Shown one piece after another: positions 12,917 to 26,253 of a DNA stretch of 64,000 nucleotides. The DNA is taken from contig CAJNOJ010000032.1 of assembly GCA_905250025.1 (NCBI GenBank), positions 171,501 to 235,500 of the forward strand. The letters are read 5' to 3'. Below the pieces are notes generated by a model. It was not told the origin of the DNA, did not search any database, and worked only from the letters and a program-made list of their open reading frames with translations. The stretch is from Adineta ricciae (lineage: Eukaryota > Rotifera > Eurotatoria > Adinetida > Adinetidae). A program made the translations under genes and the position numbers. Numbering within the stretch: the first letter of the stretch is position 1; every line of letters starts with the position of its first letter.

Positions 12917-14190
12917 ACATATTCATTTTTCAAAAATTGTTTACAAATCTTTGTCGTTTCGTCTTGTGTTTTGTTTCATTTCTCCTTCTTTCTTGTCGGT
13001 GTTCCTCCGCACTTTAAGCAAGAGCAAGTATTACTATTCTTATTACTAATATTAATGAACGAACGTGGTCCCTTAGCTTAGTTTATTAACTAGAACAACC
13101 TAACTAGGCGAAATATTATGTGTGTGTTGATTTCGATCATTCTTATCGAAAGATTTCTCTCTTTCTCTCGCTCTATCTATCTTTCTATTCATATTCACGT
13201 GATGAATTCTTGTGCTTTTTCGTGTCTATATTTCATTCTGGCTTTTCGTTTTGTTAAAATAGAAGAATATCGTTTTATCTTTCGTCGACACGCACACATT
13301 CATCAGGTGTTTTGTTGTTGTACAAGCCTTCTACTTCTTCCCTCCTTTTCGTACAAAAGAAGACGTTTTCATTCAAGAACGACTATTTCTCTATTCAGTG
13401 TGCAAATGTGTCTGTATCTCTTGTAATTTGCTTCTCTTTTCTGTTCATTCTTGATGTTTCTCAATTCTAAGTTTGGTTTGGTATTTTTTTAGTAAGTTTC
13501 AATTTTGTCGCTCTGTCGCTTTTCTCTTTCTCTTCAGTTCACACGCACACAGCATAACATACTAACAGTTCCTCTACTTCCTCTTCTTTTTTTTCTCTAT
13601 AATTTAAAAATTTGTTATAACGGCAAGAGCAAAGAAAAAGAATTTATCAAAAATTTTTATTTCGGCTGCGGAAATGAAGCAGAAGATATTAACCCGTCGC
13701 TTTCGACAAGACTCATCGTCTATCGAAAAGATCTTTTAACTAGCCATTAGAAGAGAAGTCTTGAAGGAAATGAAACTATTCTCTCGGGATGATCTTTACT
13801 TCAGTTTCTCTGATAAATTTTGACACAAATACGAATTAACAGATCTTATTCATTGGTTATCGCAAAAGCTAAATAAAATAACGGAAATGGCTCTCATTTT
13901 CATATTAATCAAATTCCCGTGATAATTACTAAATAGCTCTGTTGCCTATGAATCTATTCTATTAGCCACTTCTCCCTTTTTTTCAAATATTGTCCTTGAT
14001 TCGTGATGAGATAAGCATATGTAGAGATACTTTGCGATTGTTATTTACCATATACATGTAAACACGCACGAAAATGGAGAGAGAATGGTAATAATTAGAC
14101 ATATTTTCTTATCGGAGAGAAAAAAAAAAGAAATCACAGTTGAAGACACGACACAGAATGAAAACGTGAGAAATTGTAATGCCAGAATTT
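12917..14190. other. Convergent intergenic region
   Basis: This 1.3 kb lies between the 3' ends of the membrane protein gene and the ceramide-1-phosphate transfer gene. It is T-rich and CT-rich with stops in all frames. An AATAAA-type motif near 13870 could serve one of the two transcripts. I see no gene. Confidence 0.4.
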
Positions 14191-15504
14191 TTATGGCAGC
14201 TGTAAATATTTCTTCTCGGCATAGTAGCCCTCGACAACATCATAGATTTGTTTGATTGTCTGGATGAAATGATCGTATTGGCTTAGCAGATCTGACTTCT
14301 GACCATGAAATATCACATCGTCGAGTTGTTTCCGTGATGGTAGAATTCGAAATCCGACTCGAACAGAACTGCGAACGAGAAATCCATCTAAATGAGAAAG
14401 AAAAACGCATTCATTTCAGTTAGACTTTTGTTTTACGTAGATAAGTCAATCAGGACACGACAAAGTCCAATTCAGTTTACGTCAGATGGAAGTGTGAAAA
14501 GGTACGATAAGAAACAAAAGCAAATATTTTAATATTCGGCAAGGACATGTTTTCATAAAAACAAACTCTCATGGAATATACGCATGTCAGCATAATAAAT
14601 TCTATGCATCATCAAAATTCGTAATACAAGACGACGTTTTTTTTTCTCGAACGAATGAAATTAGTTCGAGACGGAAATTGTCGTTTCAAGGCTGTCTGTG
14701 GTTATATCATGTCGCAAGGAAACATTGTTTTTGTTATTCAACGTATACGAGAAGAAAATATTGTGATTGAATTTTATTATCATCTAGTACTCGGAATGAT
14801 GTCACGGCCAATTTGAATCTCAATGTAATTATTGAAATCGAAGCCTAGCTTTGGTCTTAACGATTTTCTTTGAAATTCGATACGTACGATGATGATAGAG
14901 GGTTGCATCATAGCAACTTGTTGCGATCGTTGTTGTATTTTCTGATGTTGGTCGTTCGCTGAGTGCTTGAAGAAATTGAATAATGAAAAGTAATGCACGA
15001 TGAAGTCGGAGTAGAGTTCGAGCGAAATTTCTTTCTGGATTTGTTTTGATTAGGTTCTGTTCAGTTTCATAATCGATCGCGCTTTGTATTGTTTCGAAAT
15101 GTTTGATTGCATTCTTTTGATCTTTATCAGCAAATGTTTGGAGAATATTCAATTTGTCAACAACGTCGTCTTTAACAAATCGAAAGACTCGACCAAGTTG
15201 ATCGAAAAATCTATTGCGGAAAAGAAAAGAACGGATTTGATTTCAAGATATAGTCTATATCATGTTACTTTAATAATTCCCGATAACCATTTATGTAATC
15301 TTGTGTGCCAATTGGTGACTTTGGATTTTCTGGTTGACGTAACGCGATCGTAAATGTCTCATAGACACGATGAACATCAAATCCATTGGAATTTGTTCGA
15401 TTCACCGATTCACTGATGTCTGCTGATCGACGTTCTCGCGGCTTTTCCGCCAATGAATCGGCCAACGTACTGCCGGAGCGTGAATTTCGTGATTCCTTAC
15501 TCAT
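14191..15504 (-). CDS. CPTP: Ceramide-1-phosphate transfer protein (GLTP fold)
   Basis: Three exons on the minus strand (15269-15504, 14888-15210, 14191-14387) give 251 residues. CPTP moves ceramide-1-phosphate between the trans-Golgi, plasma membrane and other membranes through an all-helical GLTP fold. Diagnostic segments are GRVFRFVKDDVVDKLNIL (acidic headgroup-binding site), RTLLRLHRALLFI (paired arginines that bind the phosphate), the YHHH histidine spanning the last splice junction, RILPSRKQ, and the C-terminal YAEKKYLQLP. The last compares with LDLP at the human C terminus. The first 35-40 residues are Ser/Arg-rich and longer than in human CPTP (214 residues). Intron phases agree at both junctions; the second intron is 500 bases, long for this window. 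Confidence 0.93.
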
Positions 15505-16861
15505 TATGCTACTAACTTACAGAATAAAAAAACACGAAGTCAATGACGTACGAAAAAAACGGCGCTTTTCGAATATAATCAAGCTATTTTGACTAATACC
15601 TTTGTATATATATATACATAATATAGGGAGGACAAAGGATAGGTGAGGAAAAAAGAGAAAATATTTATACTTGCATATGCGCAATCTTGTCACACATTGT
15701 AATCAGTGACAAATAAGCAGGTGTATCGAGTACAGAATGATGAATTCGTGTTCGAACAAAGGTTTTTACAAAAAAGACTAAATTTACCATTCCAGATCTT
15801 TTTATTCGCTTGAATTCCAGCACGAAATGAAATTAAATAATCGTGATTTTGTATTTCTGGACGGACACACATGTTTGCATGCATGATGATACAAAAAAAG
15901 AGTATTTTCTACTTGACAACGTTCTCGATAACTTTTAAAAGCAAATATCATTCACCAGCAAAGCATATTGAATATATTCTGCCATTCTTATGATCACATT
16001 ATCTACTGATGTGGAAGATCAAGGTATAAAGGGGATATTTCTACGAGGGTTTTACTCGCCTAAGTTCATTTGTGTGTTAAAATAGAAAGGAAAATGAATG
16101 GCAAAGGTTTAAAAAAAGAACACCTAAACGAATGAGACCTTTCCACATTTGATATTCAAAGAATAAATAAGCTGAGAGGTATTTTTAGATTTTTGCTTCA
16201 ATTAGTCAATATTATCAAATTGACTTTGCTTTAGTTTTCTCCTAAAAGTAGCTCCCGATTATTGAATCGCGTTTACTTTTGTTGATCAACTGAAAAGTTT
16301 CTATCACATCACTTCTATCCCGAATGTTCTTCAACACAGACGCGCTTTCCCATCAATATGGAACAAACGAACACGGAAGAAGTCTTCCATTACTCTCTAT
16401 AGGTAAGATACTCTATATTTTCACGTAAATATCATCTTACTGTAGAATGGAAGCAATTTGCACTGACAAAAAAAACACATAGAGAAAGATTAGATCTTGG
16501 GTAGTAGTTAGTTTTCATTTGCATTTATTCATCATCCATGAATATCAGAGCGTACTCATGCATGATTAGCGTTCGATCAACTAGAATACGACTGCCTATC
16601 CATTTAATTTTGCTCAGTTGAATTTCTTCTTTTGCACATTATGCTCTTCGTGAAGCAATCTAACTTATTTTTTTCCTTTTTTTCTTCTCAAACACTTTGT
16701 CATTAGTATTCTATGATGATAGTTACTAGAGAGAAGTTTATCTTGCCCTTAATAAACGTGTGATGTCAACGAGATAGTTTTTAGCCGCGAAAAAGGGCTA
16801 AATTAATATTGAATTCTAGATATTTAAACAACTGGATTATTTAGAGCCTTCTGTTAGCAAT
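15505..16861. other. Intergenic stretch with possible untranslated exons
   Basis: No complete gene is seen. On the minus strand 15790-15860 has an open segment ending in a donor-like gtaaattta, and on the plus strand 16324-16401 ends in a good donor (ATAG followed by gtaagat). Neither could be joined in frame to the neighbouring coding exons, so they may be 5' untranslated exons of the two flanking divergent genes. Confidence 0.3.
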
Positions 16862-17445
16862 ATGGTTTTGTTCTATGGGTTGCTCGCGCTCGAAAGAGCT
16901 CAAAATACAGTCAGTGTAACGAATGAACGTGCAAGTTTAGCAAGAAAGCGCTTGGCGTCGGAACCTTCGACTTCGATGCATAAACGAGCCTCATCGTTGA
17001 ATTCATGGATTTATACGAAAGATTTACAGAAGCACTTTGATGAACGTTGTCTCCTCACTTCTGTCTATGTTCTTCAACCAATACCAAGACGTAAGTACAA
17101 TGAAGGAAACTCTTGGATTTATTCAACATCAAAAAATTCTTCACCTGCATATTGTGTATCGAAACAAGTGTGGATTCGTGACCAACCATCGTCAGAAGGA
17201 AAATCTTTCAAACGATCATTATCATCCAAAGCAAACACGAATAAACCACTGTAAGTATACAATAAATCCTCTTCAACTTTAAATCAAAATTATTTAGTTC
17301 TCCAAATCAAATACCTAAAAACTCATCAATGAAAACAAAACCCACACGACTATGTTCATTGTTTTCCTTTCCACCAACGTATCTCTCAAATCACCAAGCA
17401 CGATTATCCTCGCCATTGATATTACACCGAAACGTCAAGACATGA
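16862..17445 (+). CDS. Hypothetical two-exon protein
   Basis: An open frame from the ATG at 16862 reaches a strong donor (CT followed by gtaagtatac) at 17251. Acceptor atttag at 17297 continues the same frame to a TGA at 17443-17445. The product is 178 residues, basic and serine-rich, with two related NSWIY segments about 40 residues apart. I recognise no family. Support comes from phase-consistent splicing and uninterrupted reading across both exons rather than homology. The N terminus is uncertain: an acceptor-like ctgttag precedes the ATG, so the true start could lie in an upstream exon. A strong internal donor-like gtaagtac at about 17092 raises the possibility of alternative splicing. 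Confidence 0.45.
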
Positions 17446-20400
17446 ACGTACTTTTTCCTCATATATGTATATATAATTCATACCGGTTTTAATTCAGTAT
17501 ATTCACATAATATAATTCCGACTGATCTCATATCTATGAAAAGACTCATATATCTTTTAGCAATTAAGGGTTAATTATTAAAGATTCAGTCATTTGAGAA
17601 AAACGAGAAAAGTTCATCTAGGGAGTGCAACATTTGGATATTTATAAGATAGTAAATAGCTGGTATATCCAATATTCATGAGGAGAAAAGCCATATGACG
17701 CCTTACAAAGACCATAGTTTGATGTTTTTTCTATGAAAAGACTTTTGTTCGAGATATTCTTCTTAGCCAACTTGAAATCCGGCATTGAAAGGAAGCTAAA
17801 ACTGCGTTCCTTCAGTTTCATTTGATAATCAATTATGAAAATAATCGCAGGTCAATTCTCTTTCCAAGAACACACGTTCTTTTCAAGGTCTTCGTGAAAT
17901 GAAATTTCCACGAGAAAGATTTTCGATCGATTAATTTGCAAACAAAAAGCCCATGTCTGATGCATTCTGTTCGACATGTCAGACAGCGATGAATAAATAA
18001 CTTGAAATTATCTTCTGAACACGCTGACATAGATTACCTTGTCGATCGGAATTCGATTGAAAGAAATAGACCAGGGAAATGTTCACAGTTGAAACTGACA
18101 AAGCCATTTCCTTTTCATTATTGTTGAAATGACACTGACAAGTTATTATTATTCTCAGCTTGGAAAATGTAATTTATTCGTCCGAGATACAAATCTTTTC
18201 TTCCTATTCTTTGTCACAACATTCGATGAGCGCGATTTACATTCAACGAAGTTGTCTTCGATTCAGTCATTTGTGAGCGATTTCATTTATTCGAAACAAT
18301 GAAGGATGGACGAGTATCGACGCCCATCAACCCATACGATTAGATGCGAACTCGAACAGAGTGTGCTTCTATCGACAATTATCTTCGTTATTATCTGAGA
18401 ACAAATGTCACGAGAATATTTATTAAAAGCAGACAATGTCATGCAAGAAATTAATCAATAAATTGAGCAGAATCCTCGATAAAGTCAACTGTTTTCGCCA
18501 GACCTGAATGTGCGTTTTCAAGTGCATAGAATAAGACGAATCTTTTGTTTAATGAACAGAACGTCTACTCTCGATATACGTCATCAAGTAATTAACCTTT
18601 AAAAAAACCGAAACTGTCCTTCCGAATACCTTTTTCCGCCATGCTCGTGTTTTGGTCTTTTCAATTGATTAACGATCAACACGGAAAAAACAACATTTCA
18701 AAGATGAGCAATTAACAAACAGATCGATCGCAAAAGAAAAGTCTCATCAGTACCTTATGCGGATATGATTACAAATTGTTATTGCAATAATGGATATTTA
18801 ATCTGATAGTTGCACATAGGAAAGGTCAATATTTATCTATTTAGCACCATGAAGTCAAGTAGACTGAATTCAGTTCGGGGAGAAAACGTCTTGCGAAGAA
18901 ATCGATGTATCGCCGAACTAATCGATCTCGATTGGATTTCGATGGGAACAATTAAACTCGTTATTGTGTTTGGTATATCTTGCGAATGACATCAATAGAG
19001 ACAGTAACTATCTTCTTTCGTCAGATGTGTTTTGTTTTTTTCCAAGGACATCTATTTTCTTTCTTCTCCGTCTCTGCACAGATGCCAATATATTTCTGAA
19101 AGAGACAAAATTGACACGTAAGAGCCCATATAGAAAGATTGGTAAGGAAAACATTAGGCCAAACGAGAGAAAAGAATTTTGACATGGCGAGGAAAAACGC
19201 CCGAGTTTGTCTTGTTACATTCTATCAGTTCAGAGAAATACAAATACAACCGTCTTCTTCTTTTTCTCTTTTCTTAGCTCTTATTGTTTGTCTACTGGTT
19301 CCATTCTATTGAGTGTCTGTTCTTTGCCTATCAAGTCGAATTCTCATCCTTCAATTGTTAATTGTTCTCTTGACATCGACGAGCACAAAAGATATTATTC
19401 TTGAAAAATATTACTTTTCCTGTCGAATCAATGGCTTCACTTAGTCCAACATCAGATTTCACAGGTAAATATGCGCGCAAATGTCGAATATCATCGCTCT
19501 TTTCCTTTTCACATTATTCACACCCTATTTCACATATGAATTCTAACAACAAGATCATGTCAAGAGTAAATCATTCTTTTGTATATAATGCGAGTATGAT
19601 TCCCCAAAGGTTTTACTTTATCATGTAGAATGAATCCTTAATGTCGTGAATATCGACCGGCGAACAGCATTAACATAATAAAATACGTTTTTTTCCTTAA
19701 CGTCCGATCGTAGTTTGATATATCGACGCTATAAACTTAGCTGAACAAATCGGTTCCGTAACACAATCAAGACCTAAATGCATCTTTAGTTCCGTTTGTC
19801 TTTTATTCGAATCATCTCCGTTGTCAATTCGATTAGCATAACTGTTCAAAAGAACAATGAACAAGAGTCTTTCGCCTGTTTTTCACATGAGTAAAGTACT
19901 TGATGTTCTGTTTTGAAAAGAATGGATAACTCGTTTTAGATGATTCTTTTTCTTCGCCTTTTCTGTCTATCAGCATGTTGCTCCAATCGCTGATTACATA
20001 GAATAACAGCAACGAAAAGCGACAGACAATATGAAGAGAAAGAAAACGACACTACTAGGCTTGTTGTCATTCTCTTGACATCGTCGGAGTTTTCTATTCG
20101 ATCTTACACATATAATTAGAAGCGACGCCTCTTGAAAATCGACATCAGCGCTACGCAAAAAATTCCTTTCCACTCTCGATCATCACTATCTTTTTGGATG
20201 TGAAACGTCAATTCGTATTTTATCTACTTTCATCAGCGCCTATATTGAGACCATTTAATGACAAATGATCGGTTGGACTATTATTAGAGACGAAGGAAAA
20301 AGGAAGAAAAGAACAAAGAGAGAAGAAGAGAAAGAGAAAGTACCATCATCACTAGCATCACGACTTTTAGTAATTAGAGAAGTTTTTGCGCACATGCGCA

Positions 20401-20513
20401 TTTGTGCCTACATCTAAACGAGAGAAGGGAGAGGGAGAGAGAGAAGAGATTTTTCAAGTTCGTATACAAACATTGACTTTGATTACTATAATGCCGATAA
20501 GCTCGGAATACTA
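17446..20513. other. 3-kb upstream region of the RhoGAP gene
   Basis: I see no coding exon chain. Short frames near 18964 and 19207 are T-rich and lack family resemblance or matching splice partners. The last 250 bases are purine-rich (GA tracts around 20290-20340 and 20425-20445) and probably contain the promoter and 5' leader of the downstream gene. Confidence 0.35.
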
Positions 20514-23500
20514 ATGGATCGTCAAGTACCCCTACCTCGTTTTCGCTTGGATTCGGACTCTTCTAACGAACAAAACCCATCGAATCAACGCTCCATCTCA
20601 CATGTCAATCCACGATCTCAAATTCGCACACGTCAGTCGCCTTGTTCAGATCTACAAAGCACGACTATTCCCGAAGAACATATCTATAATGGTGATCATC
20701 AATCAAGTGTACTAACCGATCAATCTTGTTCGAAGAATGTCGAGAATTCCAAGACAGGCTTAGATCATCAACGATTATCAAAAGGTGACAGTATCAAATT
20801 ATGTCGACAACGTTGTCAATCACATTATAAATCATTAGATGCGACACAAATATCATCGTTCGCTTCGCTTAAACTGACTGCTAACCACCGTAAAACCAAC
20901 GATGGTGATGAAGGAGAACAAGAAGAGGGGGAGGAGGAGGAAGATGATGAAATCATTTATCGACCACCGCCAAGAACTAAGTATCGATATTCGTTACCCG
21001 ACGCATCGCCCGCAACACTAGCCCTACGAAATATTCTTAAACGTAATAAAACATTAAAATCGAGTTGTTTTGGTCATGGTTTACCATCGAACTCATCACA
21101 TTCCTTATCTATGTCATTATCGAACGCGAATGCGTCTTCTTCTTCTTCATCTTCACCTATCTCAACATTCCGTAATTTTCTCTCTCTAGTGAAAATACCT
21201 TCAAGTAAATCGAATACGAATTCGACAACATCTCATCATTCAAGTTTAACAACATTAACCAATGCAACGGGTAGTTCATCAACAACACTTAATCAGCCAA
21301 TCCTATCGATTCCATCAACGATGCTGTGGCATTTTGAGGTACGTACATATCTTGACGAAGAAAAACACTGTCTCGCTAATTACCGAAACAACTGTCACTA
21401 GTTGACGATTCTATTTACAATCAATGAATCATTGACAGATAATACAAAACATCATAAACAACTTAATCTTTTGCACATTAGCTAAGCTTCTCGTTTTCTT
21501 CGAGGATAATCTTCGTTCAGCGATTCGGAAGAAAACCAACAGATTCTTGTTTTTTTCTTTAGACGGATAAAACGCAATGGTGTTCAGCGGACAGTATAAG
21601 TAAAATAAGTCTGGGTGCAATTGAATTGCATAATTTAACACACGCGGAATATAAACAACTGAAACGGATTGTTTTGCAACGCTTGCAATCGACACAATAC
21701 GACCTTGGGGTAACAATCCATGTGCCTAAAGGTATGATGATAGTTGACATTTACTTGTATGCTATTCACATCGTCTAAAGAATGAAATTTGATTAATTAG
21801 AAGAGAAAGCAAGATCTTAATTCTAATTGAATTATGTTCTTATTGATGAAATTCTCTTGTACGTGCTTAGCCTTGATTTATGATCGTCTAACCCTGCGGG
21901 AGAAAAAGGAAAGGAAAGTGTCTGTTGCCAATCTACTCTTCTCTTATCCGGAAGAAAACAATGTAGACCGATTGAAGGAAATGCAACTTGTTTTTCGGTT
22001 TTTTTTAGAAGAAATCGTGAGAAAACGTCGACATCATTTTATCTTTCGGAGTAAATCCAATGAAAAATCCAAAGATGCCAAAGGTTTGTTATTCTTTTTC
22101 TTATTTCAACTTGCTGATATCTTGCAAATCGATCCGAAGATTATTTGTACAGATAGAGAAACTTGCGGATTCGATTACAATAAAGCGTAGTTTGTTGACA
22201 AAGAACGCCTCTTTATTTTTTCCCGTTTTCATCATGTTTTACTAAAGGAAAAAAAGGGTTGGAATCTTCTAACAGGAAAAGGATATGGGATGAGACAAAA
22301 AAAACAGCAGATTCTCATGTCCAATGCTGACGCTATTATTATTCACAGCGAAAAATAGAACAGTATGAAAGGAAAGATGATTGAACGAATTAGTTTTCAT
22401 TTGTTTTCCCAAATCTCATAAACCTATGAATAACAAAAAAGGATTGATTAACTCGAAGAATAGCTAAATTGGATATGTAGGGCACTGTCATCTGAATCTT
22501 CGATATTTCTTCTAGATACGAAATCCAATGGGAATGTCTTTGGTGTTGCATTATCGCAGTGTATAAATGATGATGATTCTCATCTACAGGATGAAATTCT
22601 CCCCACGCCTACAACCGATGCTTGTGGCACAAATCGAAAATTCAGTGCTGATGCGATCGATATCTCACCGCACGCAACGAAAACAAGTCCGACGGGTAGT
22701 GTGTCGTCCGCAAATGACAGTGGATGCTTAATATCACCAGCTAGTCCAAGTAGTTTACATGTAAACGAATTCGATCATGTGTTTTTCTCGTTTATGAAGA
22801 GTTGGATTTGATTTTAGATTTCAGATTCGGATTATGAACAAAGTAAATTTCGGTCTGTATCGTTGGAAGTCTTAGGGTCAAATGAACCATGCTCGGGAAT
22901 GAGTCGAATCAAAACGTTGAGATGTTATCCTGCGAAAGTACCGGACTTAATCAAAAATTGTTGTGATTATTTAGAAAAAAACGGTAAGGGTTAGATTCTA
23001 CTTGATGAACAAGGAAAAGATTCATTCGATCCATTCTTAGGTTTACAAACTGTCGGATTATTCCGCGTAGGCGTGTCGAAAAAGCGTTTAAAAGAAGTAA
23101 AATGCTCATTTTCTCTGAAAACCAACTCATTCCTCGTCCTTTTTTTCATAGTTAAAAGATCAAATAAACTCCAATCGAAGTTTAACATTCGATGCGACGA
23201 CGAATGCACACGACATTGCCGGCTTAATCAAAGAATTTCTACGTGAATTACCTGAACCGTTATTAACTCGCGACCTATGCGCTCCATTTCTCAATATTCG
23301 AACAAGTTCGTCTCATTCCAATCTCGGCATTCCGTGAAATATTCCTTTCATTGTAGAACTTCATCCAAAAGATCAATTACGTGCACTTGCCTATCTTATT
23401 TGTCTATTACCTTCATCGAATCGTGATACCCTGTACACGCTATTAAAATTTCTGTATCATATTTCATTAAACTCGCAAGATCGATGCTCGATTGACGGTA

Positions 23501-24585
23501 AAGTTCTCGTACCGGGAAATAAAATGGACGCAGCAAATCTGGCGATCGTTTTTGCACCAACGGTGCTTATGGATGGTAAAGCGCCAGCTATGTCAAATAA
23601 AGAAACGAGCATGGCAATGACAGCTGATCAAATGGAACAAGGAAAAAGTATCTTAAAAATGATGATCGAACAATACAAAGAACTCTTCATAGTAAATAAA
23701 AGAATACGATTTGAGGAGAAGACAATTTGTCTTTGTTTTGTTCAGATTCCGAAGGAATTACATGACGAAATTTGTCTTGGCTTGTATGAAGATGATCCGA
23801 ATAAATTGATGCGAGCATTGGGATTTAAAATTCAGCAAGGTTGCGGGTAAGTAACAAACAATAGTCATCATCTGTCAAAAAAACGAGAATTTCTATTTCT
23901 TCTTAGAATAAGCTCGATTCAATTAGACGATGAAAACGAACAATTATTGATGTCAATAGATGTGACACCAATCACATGTGAAATCTCAAGTTCAAACAAT
24001 AGTTTATTCAATGCTTTGATTCCTCGAATGAATCAACAGCAATTACACGATGCGCCTCCTCGTCGTTACAATCTTCGACGAAATTCCGATTTCCCATGCA
24101 CATCAAATCATACATCACGATCATCGGAATACCTACAAGTACCAATGTCCTCATCTCAACAACGTTTAGTCAACTCAAATCCTCCTTCACTTTCAAAATT
24201 ACCTCGCGTACGTGACATTCGGGAAGCTAGTATGGATCAAATCATTTTTCGAGTCATTGATCCACTATTTTCTGTAACCCCACGACCGAGTGAGCCGATT
24301 ATCAACGTTAGTTCATTTGAGGAAGGAGCAACAGTTCGTCGTCCAACTTCGCTCGAAGTTCAAGAATCACCGATAACGCCGACGCCTTCTCCATCTCAAC
24401 AACCTGCTCCATTATTACGTGAGATAAGACCATATGCACGTTCCAAAACAGCTCCATTATCTTCGGTGTCCGGTGCACAACAATTTCTCACTCCGAAGAA
24501 ATGCGAAGCACGTGATCTTTGCGGTTCAAGTTCAAACGATGAGTCACCAACACTCTCAACCGGGCATGATAACAATCCTATTTAA
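20514..24585 (+). CDS. ARHGAP6: Rho GTPase-activating protein, ARHGAP6-like
   Basis: Nine exons (20514-21338, 21563-21731, 22516-22760, 22818-22983, 23041-23096, 23152-23305, 23357-23691, 23746-23846, 23907-24585) give 909 residues. RhoGAP domains supply an arginine finger that speeds GTP hydrolysis on Rho-family GTPases, acting on actin. The catalytic finger lies in GLQTVGLFRVGVSKKRLKEL (exons 4-5). Further conserved blocks are LIKEFLRELPEPLLTRDL, LLPSSNRDTLYTLLKFL and GNKMDAANLAIVFAPTVL. The pre-domain block IHVPKD followed by FGVALSQ matches the ARHGAP6/36 group rather than other RhoGAPs. The 275-residue N-terminal exon is disordered, with an acidic run and a serine run. The C-terminal 220 residues are Ser/Pro-rich. 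Loop sequence between finger and core is shorter than in human ARHGAP6. Orthology to ARHGAP6 is well supported by eye; partner GTPase is not. Confidence 0.92.
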
Positions 24586-24609
24586 ATGTAAATAATTTCA
24601 TAAGAAAAG

Positions 24610-24615
24610 AATAAA
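24610..24615 (+). other. Polyadenylation signal AATAAA
   Basis: Canonical hexamer 25 bases after the RhoGAP stop codon and just before the convergent small gene ends at 24645. The two transcripts probably share or overlap their 3' ends. Confidence 0.55.
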
Positions 24616-24644
24616 AATTTCATAAGATATGCTATTCTTTCTAT

Positions 24645-24968
24645 TTATTCATCATTCGATTCTTTATCTTGAGCGTGATCTTTAAAATAATTTAATTCAG
24701 CTAATCGAAGTTCTTTAGCTTTCTTTGCAAACATATCCGAACGAGATTTCTTCTCGAGTAGATCTTTAGGCGATTGAGATGTTAGAGGCATTTTCGAATC
24801 AGCTGTCGTTCCATTAGCAAAAGAAACACGGCCGGTCCCGATAGATGATCGACCTGTTTCGCAATTCTCTGTTCGTCGATTGGTTTGATGTTTTAAACAT
24901 GAACGACGAACCATTGCATTTTGTTTGATCATTTTCGGTTGAGATTTTGTATCTTTAATGGTGTTCAT
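24645..24968 (-). CDS. Small basic protein with RVSF (PP1-docking-like) motif
   Basis: A single-exon 107-residue protein, tail to tail with the RhoGAP gene 60 bases away. It is lysine/arginine-rich and ends in an acidic tail. I recognise no named family. The notable feature is GRVSFANG near residue 47-54, which fits the RVxF consensus by which regulatory subunits dock protein phosphatase 1 (as in KNL1's RVSF). It is preceded by a basic RRSCLKHQ segment reminiscent of the basic/KLK patches in other PP1 regulators. The second half (LLEKKSRSDMFAKKAKEL) is predicted helical. PP1 binding is inference from a four-residue motif that also occurs by chance. Confidence 0.6.
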   Translation of the reverse strand: MNTIKDTKSQPKMIKQNAMVRRSCLKHQTNRRTENCETGRSSIGTGRVSFANGTTADSKMPLTSQSPKDLLEKKSRSDMFAKKAKELRLAELNYFKDHAQDKESNDE

Positions 24969-25169
24969 AGAAAACTGTAAGATTTATAAATCGAATTCAA
25001 GAAAGAAAATGATTATCAAACGTTGTCATGGATGACATTTTCGCTTCTTTGAAATTTACAACTACTCACATCAAAATCTTCGATCAATTTCATTCTATAC
25101 TACTTTTTCGAATACAAAAAAAAAGAAACAACAAGCGCGATTAATTTGTGACCTTTACAAACTGAAAAT

Positions 25170-25963
25170 TTATGCCTGTTCGAGTTCAATTAGAATTCCT
25201 CCACAATCTTTTGGATGAAGAAATATGACAGGTTTTCCATGGGCACCTATTTGTGTGCTTTCACTCAATGTACGGATATTTTGTTGTTGAATATCTTTCA
25301 CTGCTTCTTCGATATTATCGACCTATTATTTCAGAATGAAGAAATCAAAAAAGCTGCAATGAAATAAGAAGTTTACCTCGATACAAATATGATGAATACC
25401 ACCCAATTTATTCTTTTCGAGAAATTTTTTTATCGGACTTTTTTCACCAAGTGGAAATAATAACTAAATTGAAGCAGTATCTCATCAAGAGATTCAACTA
25501 TTCAACTGTGATTTACTTCGATTTTTGTATTACCAAAATCGACAAAGACAGTATGAACACCATGTTCTTTCAACGGCACTGCACCACTTACAGCTTTCGC
25601 ATGGAGAATATTCTTGAAAAAGCTACTTGCTTCATCTAAAATATTCCTCTGTAACAGTCAAGGGATCATTCAAGTTTGTTTTCCTAACCTAGAGAAGGTA
25701 CAGCAACGGCAATATGATTAAGTTTACCGAGTTTCCATACTTCACTAGGCACATTCGCTGTGATCTATTATCAATTAATCGAACAATTATCTATCATCGT
25801 ATGTATTTTACCGGTGATTTATCTGCTTCGATTGAACTTAGACGATGAATTGGAAAAGTAATTCGTGGATGAATTGTTCGAACGATGATCTATTACAAAA
25901 CACATTTTATCGTTGAGGATGAACGGCAAGTTTATTTCTTACTTGTCGAAGATTGTTAAACAT
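25170..25963 (-). CDS. MCEE: Methylmalonyl-CoA epimerase, mitochondrial
   Basis: Six exons (25943-25963, 25812-25889, 25689-25764, 25517-25635, 25377-25463, 25170-25322) give 177 residues, matching the 176 of human MCEE. The enzyme interconverts (2S)- and (2R)-methylmalonyl-CoA in mitochondrial propionate breakdown, ahead of methylmalonyl-CoA mutase. It is a two-module VOC-fold metalloenzyme. The metal-binding histidine of KLNHIAVAVPSL, the HHICIEVDN block, IGAHGKPVIFLHPKDCGG and the C-terminal IELEQA are all present and nearly identical to human. The first 30 residues (MFNNLRQIIVRTIHPR...) are basic and Ser/Arg-rich, as expected for a mitochondrial presequence. All introns are 53-54 bases, or shorter (47), and phases agree. 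This is one of the safest calls in the window. Confidence 0.97.
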
Positions 25964-26253
25964 GTTTTTCTTTTTTCACGAACGCAAAAGAAGCTTACGA
26001 ATGTCTACTTGTACACCTGTTTCGTTCTAATTCTTATCGCTTGACAATAAATACGAATCAACTGACCTTTCGTTCGTTTTGCTTATCATTCGACACGATA
26101 CTCTATCAACACATATGCTATAAAGTATATTCTTCGTCTATATGATTGTGCCAAAAGGATTTGAATTTTGAAACTTCGCAAGTTTATGCGATTGGTGGAT
26201 GGAAATAGATCAATGAGACTAAATTTATTTAACATAAGTAGAAAAAAAAACAG

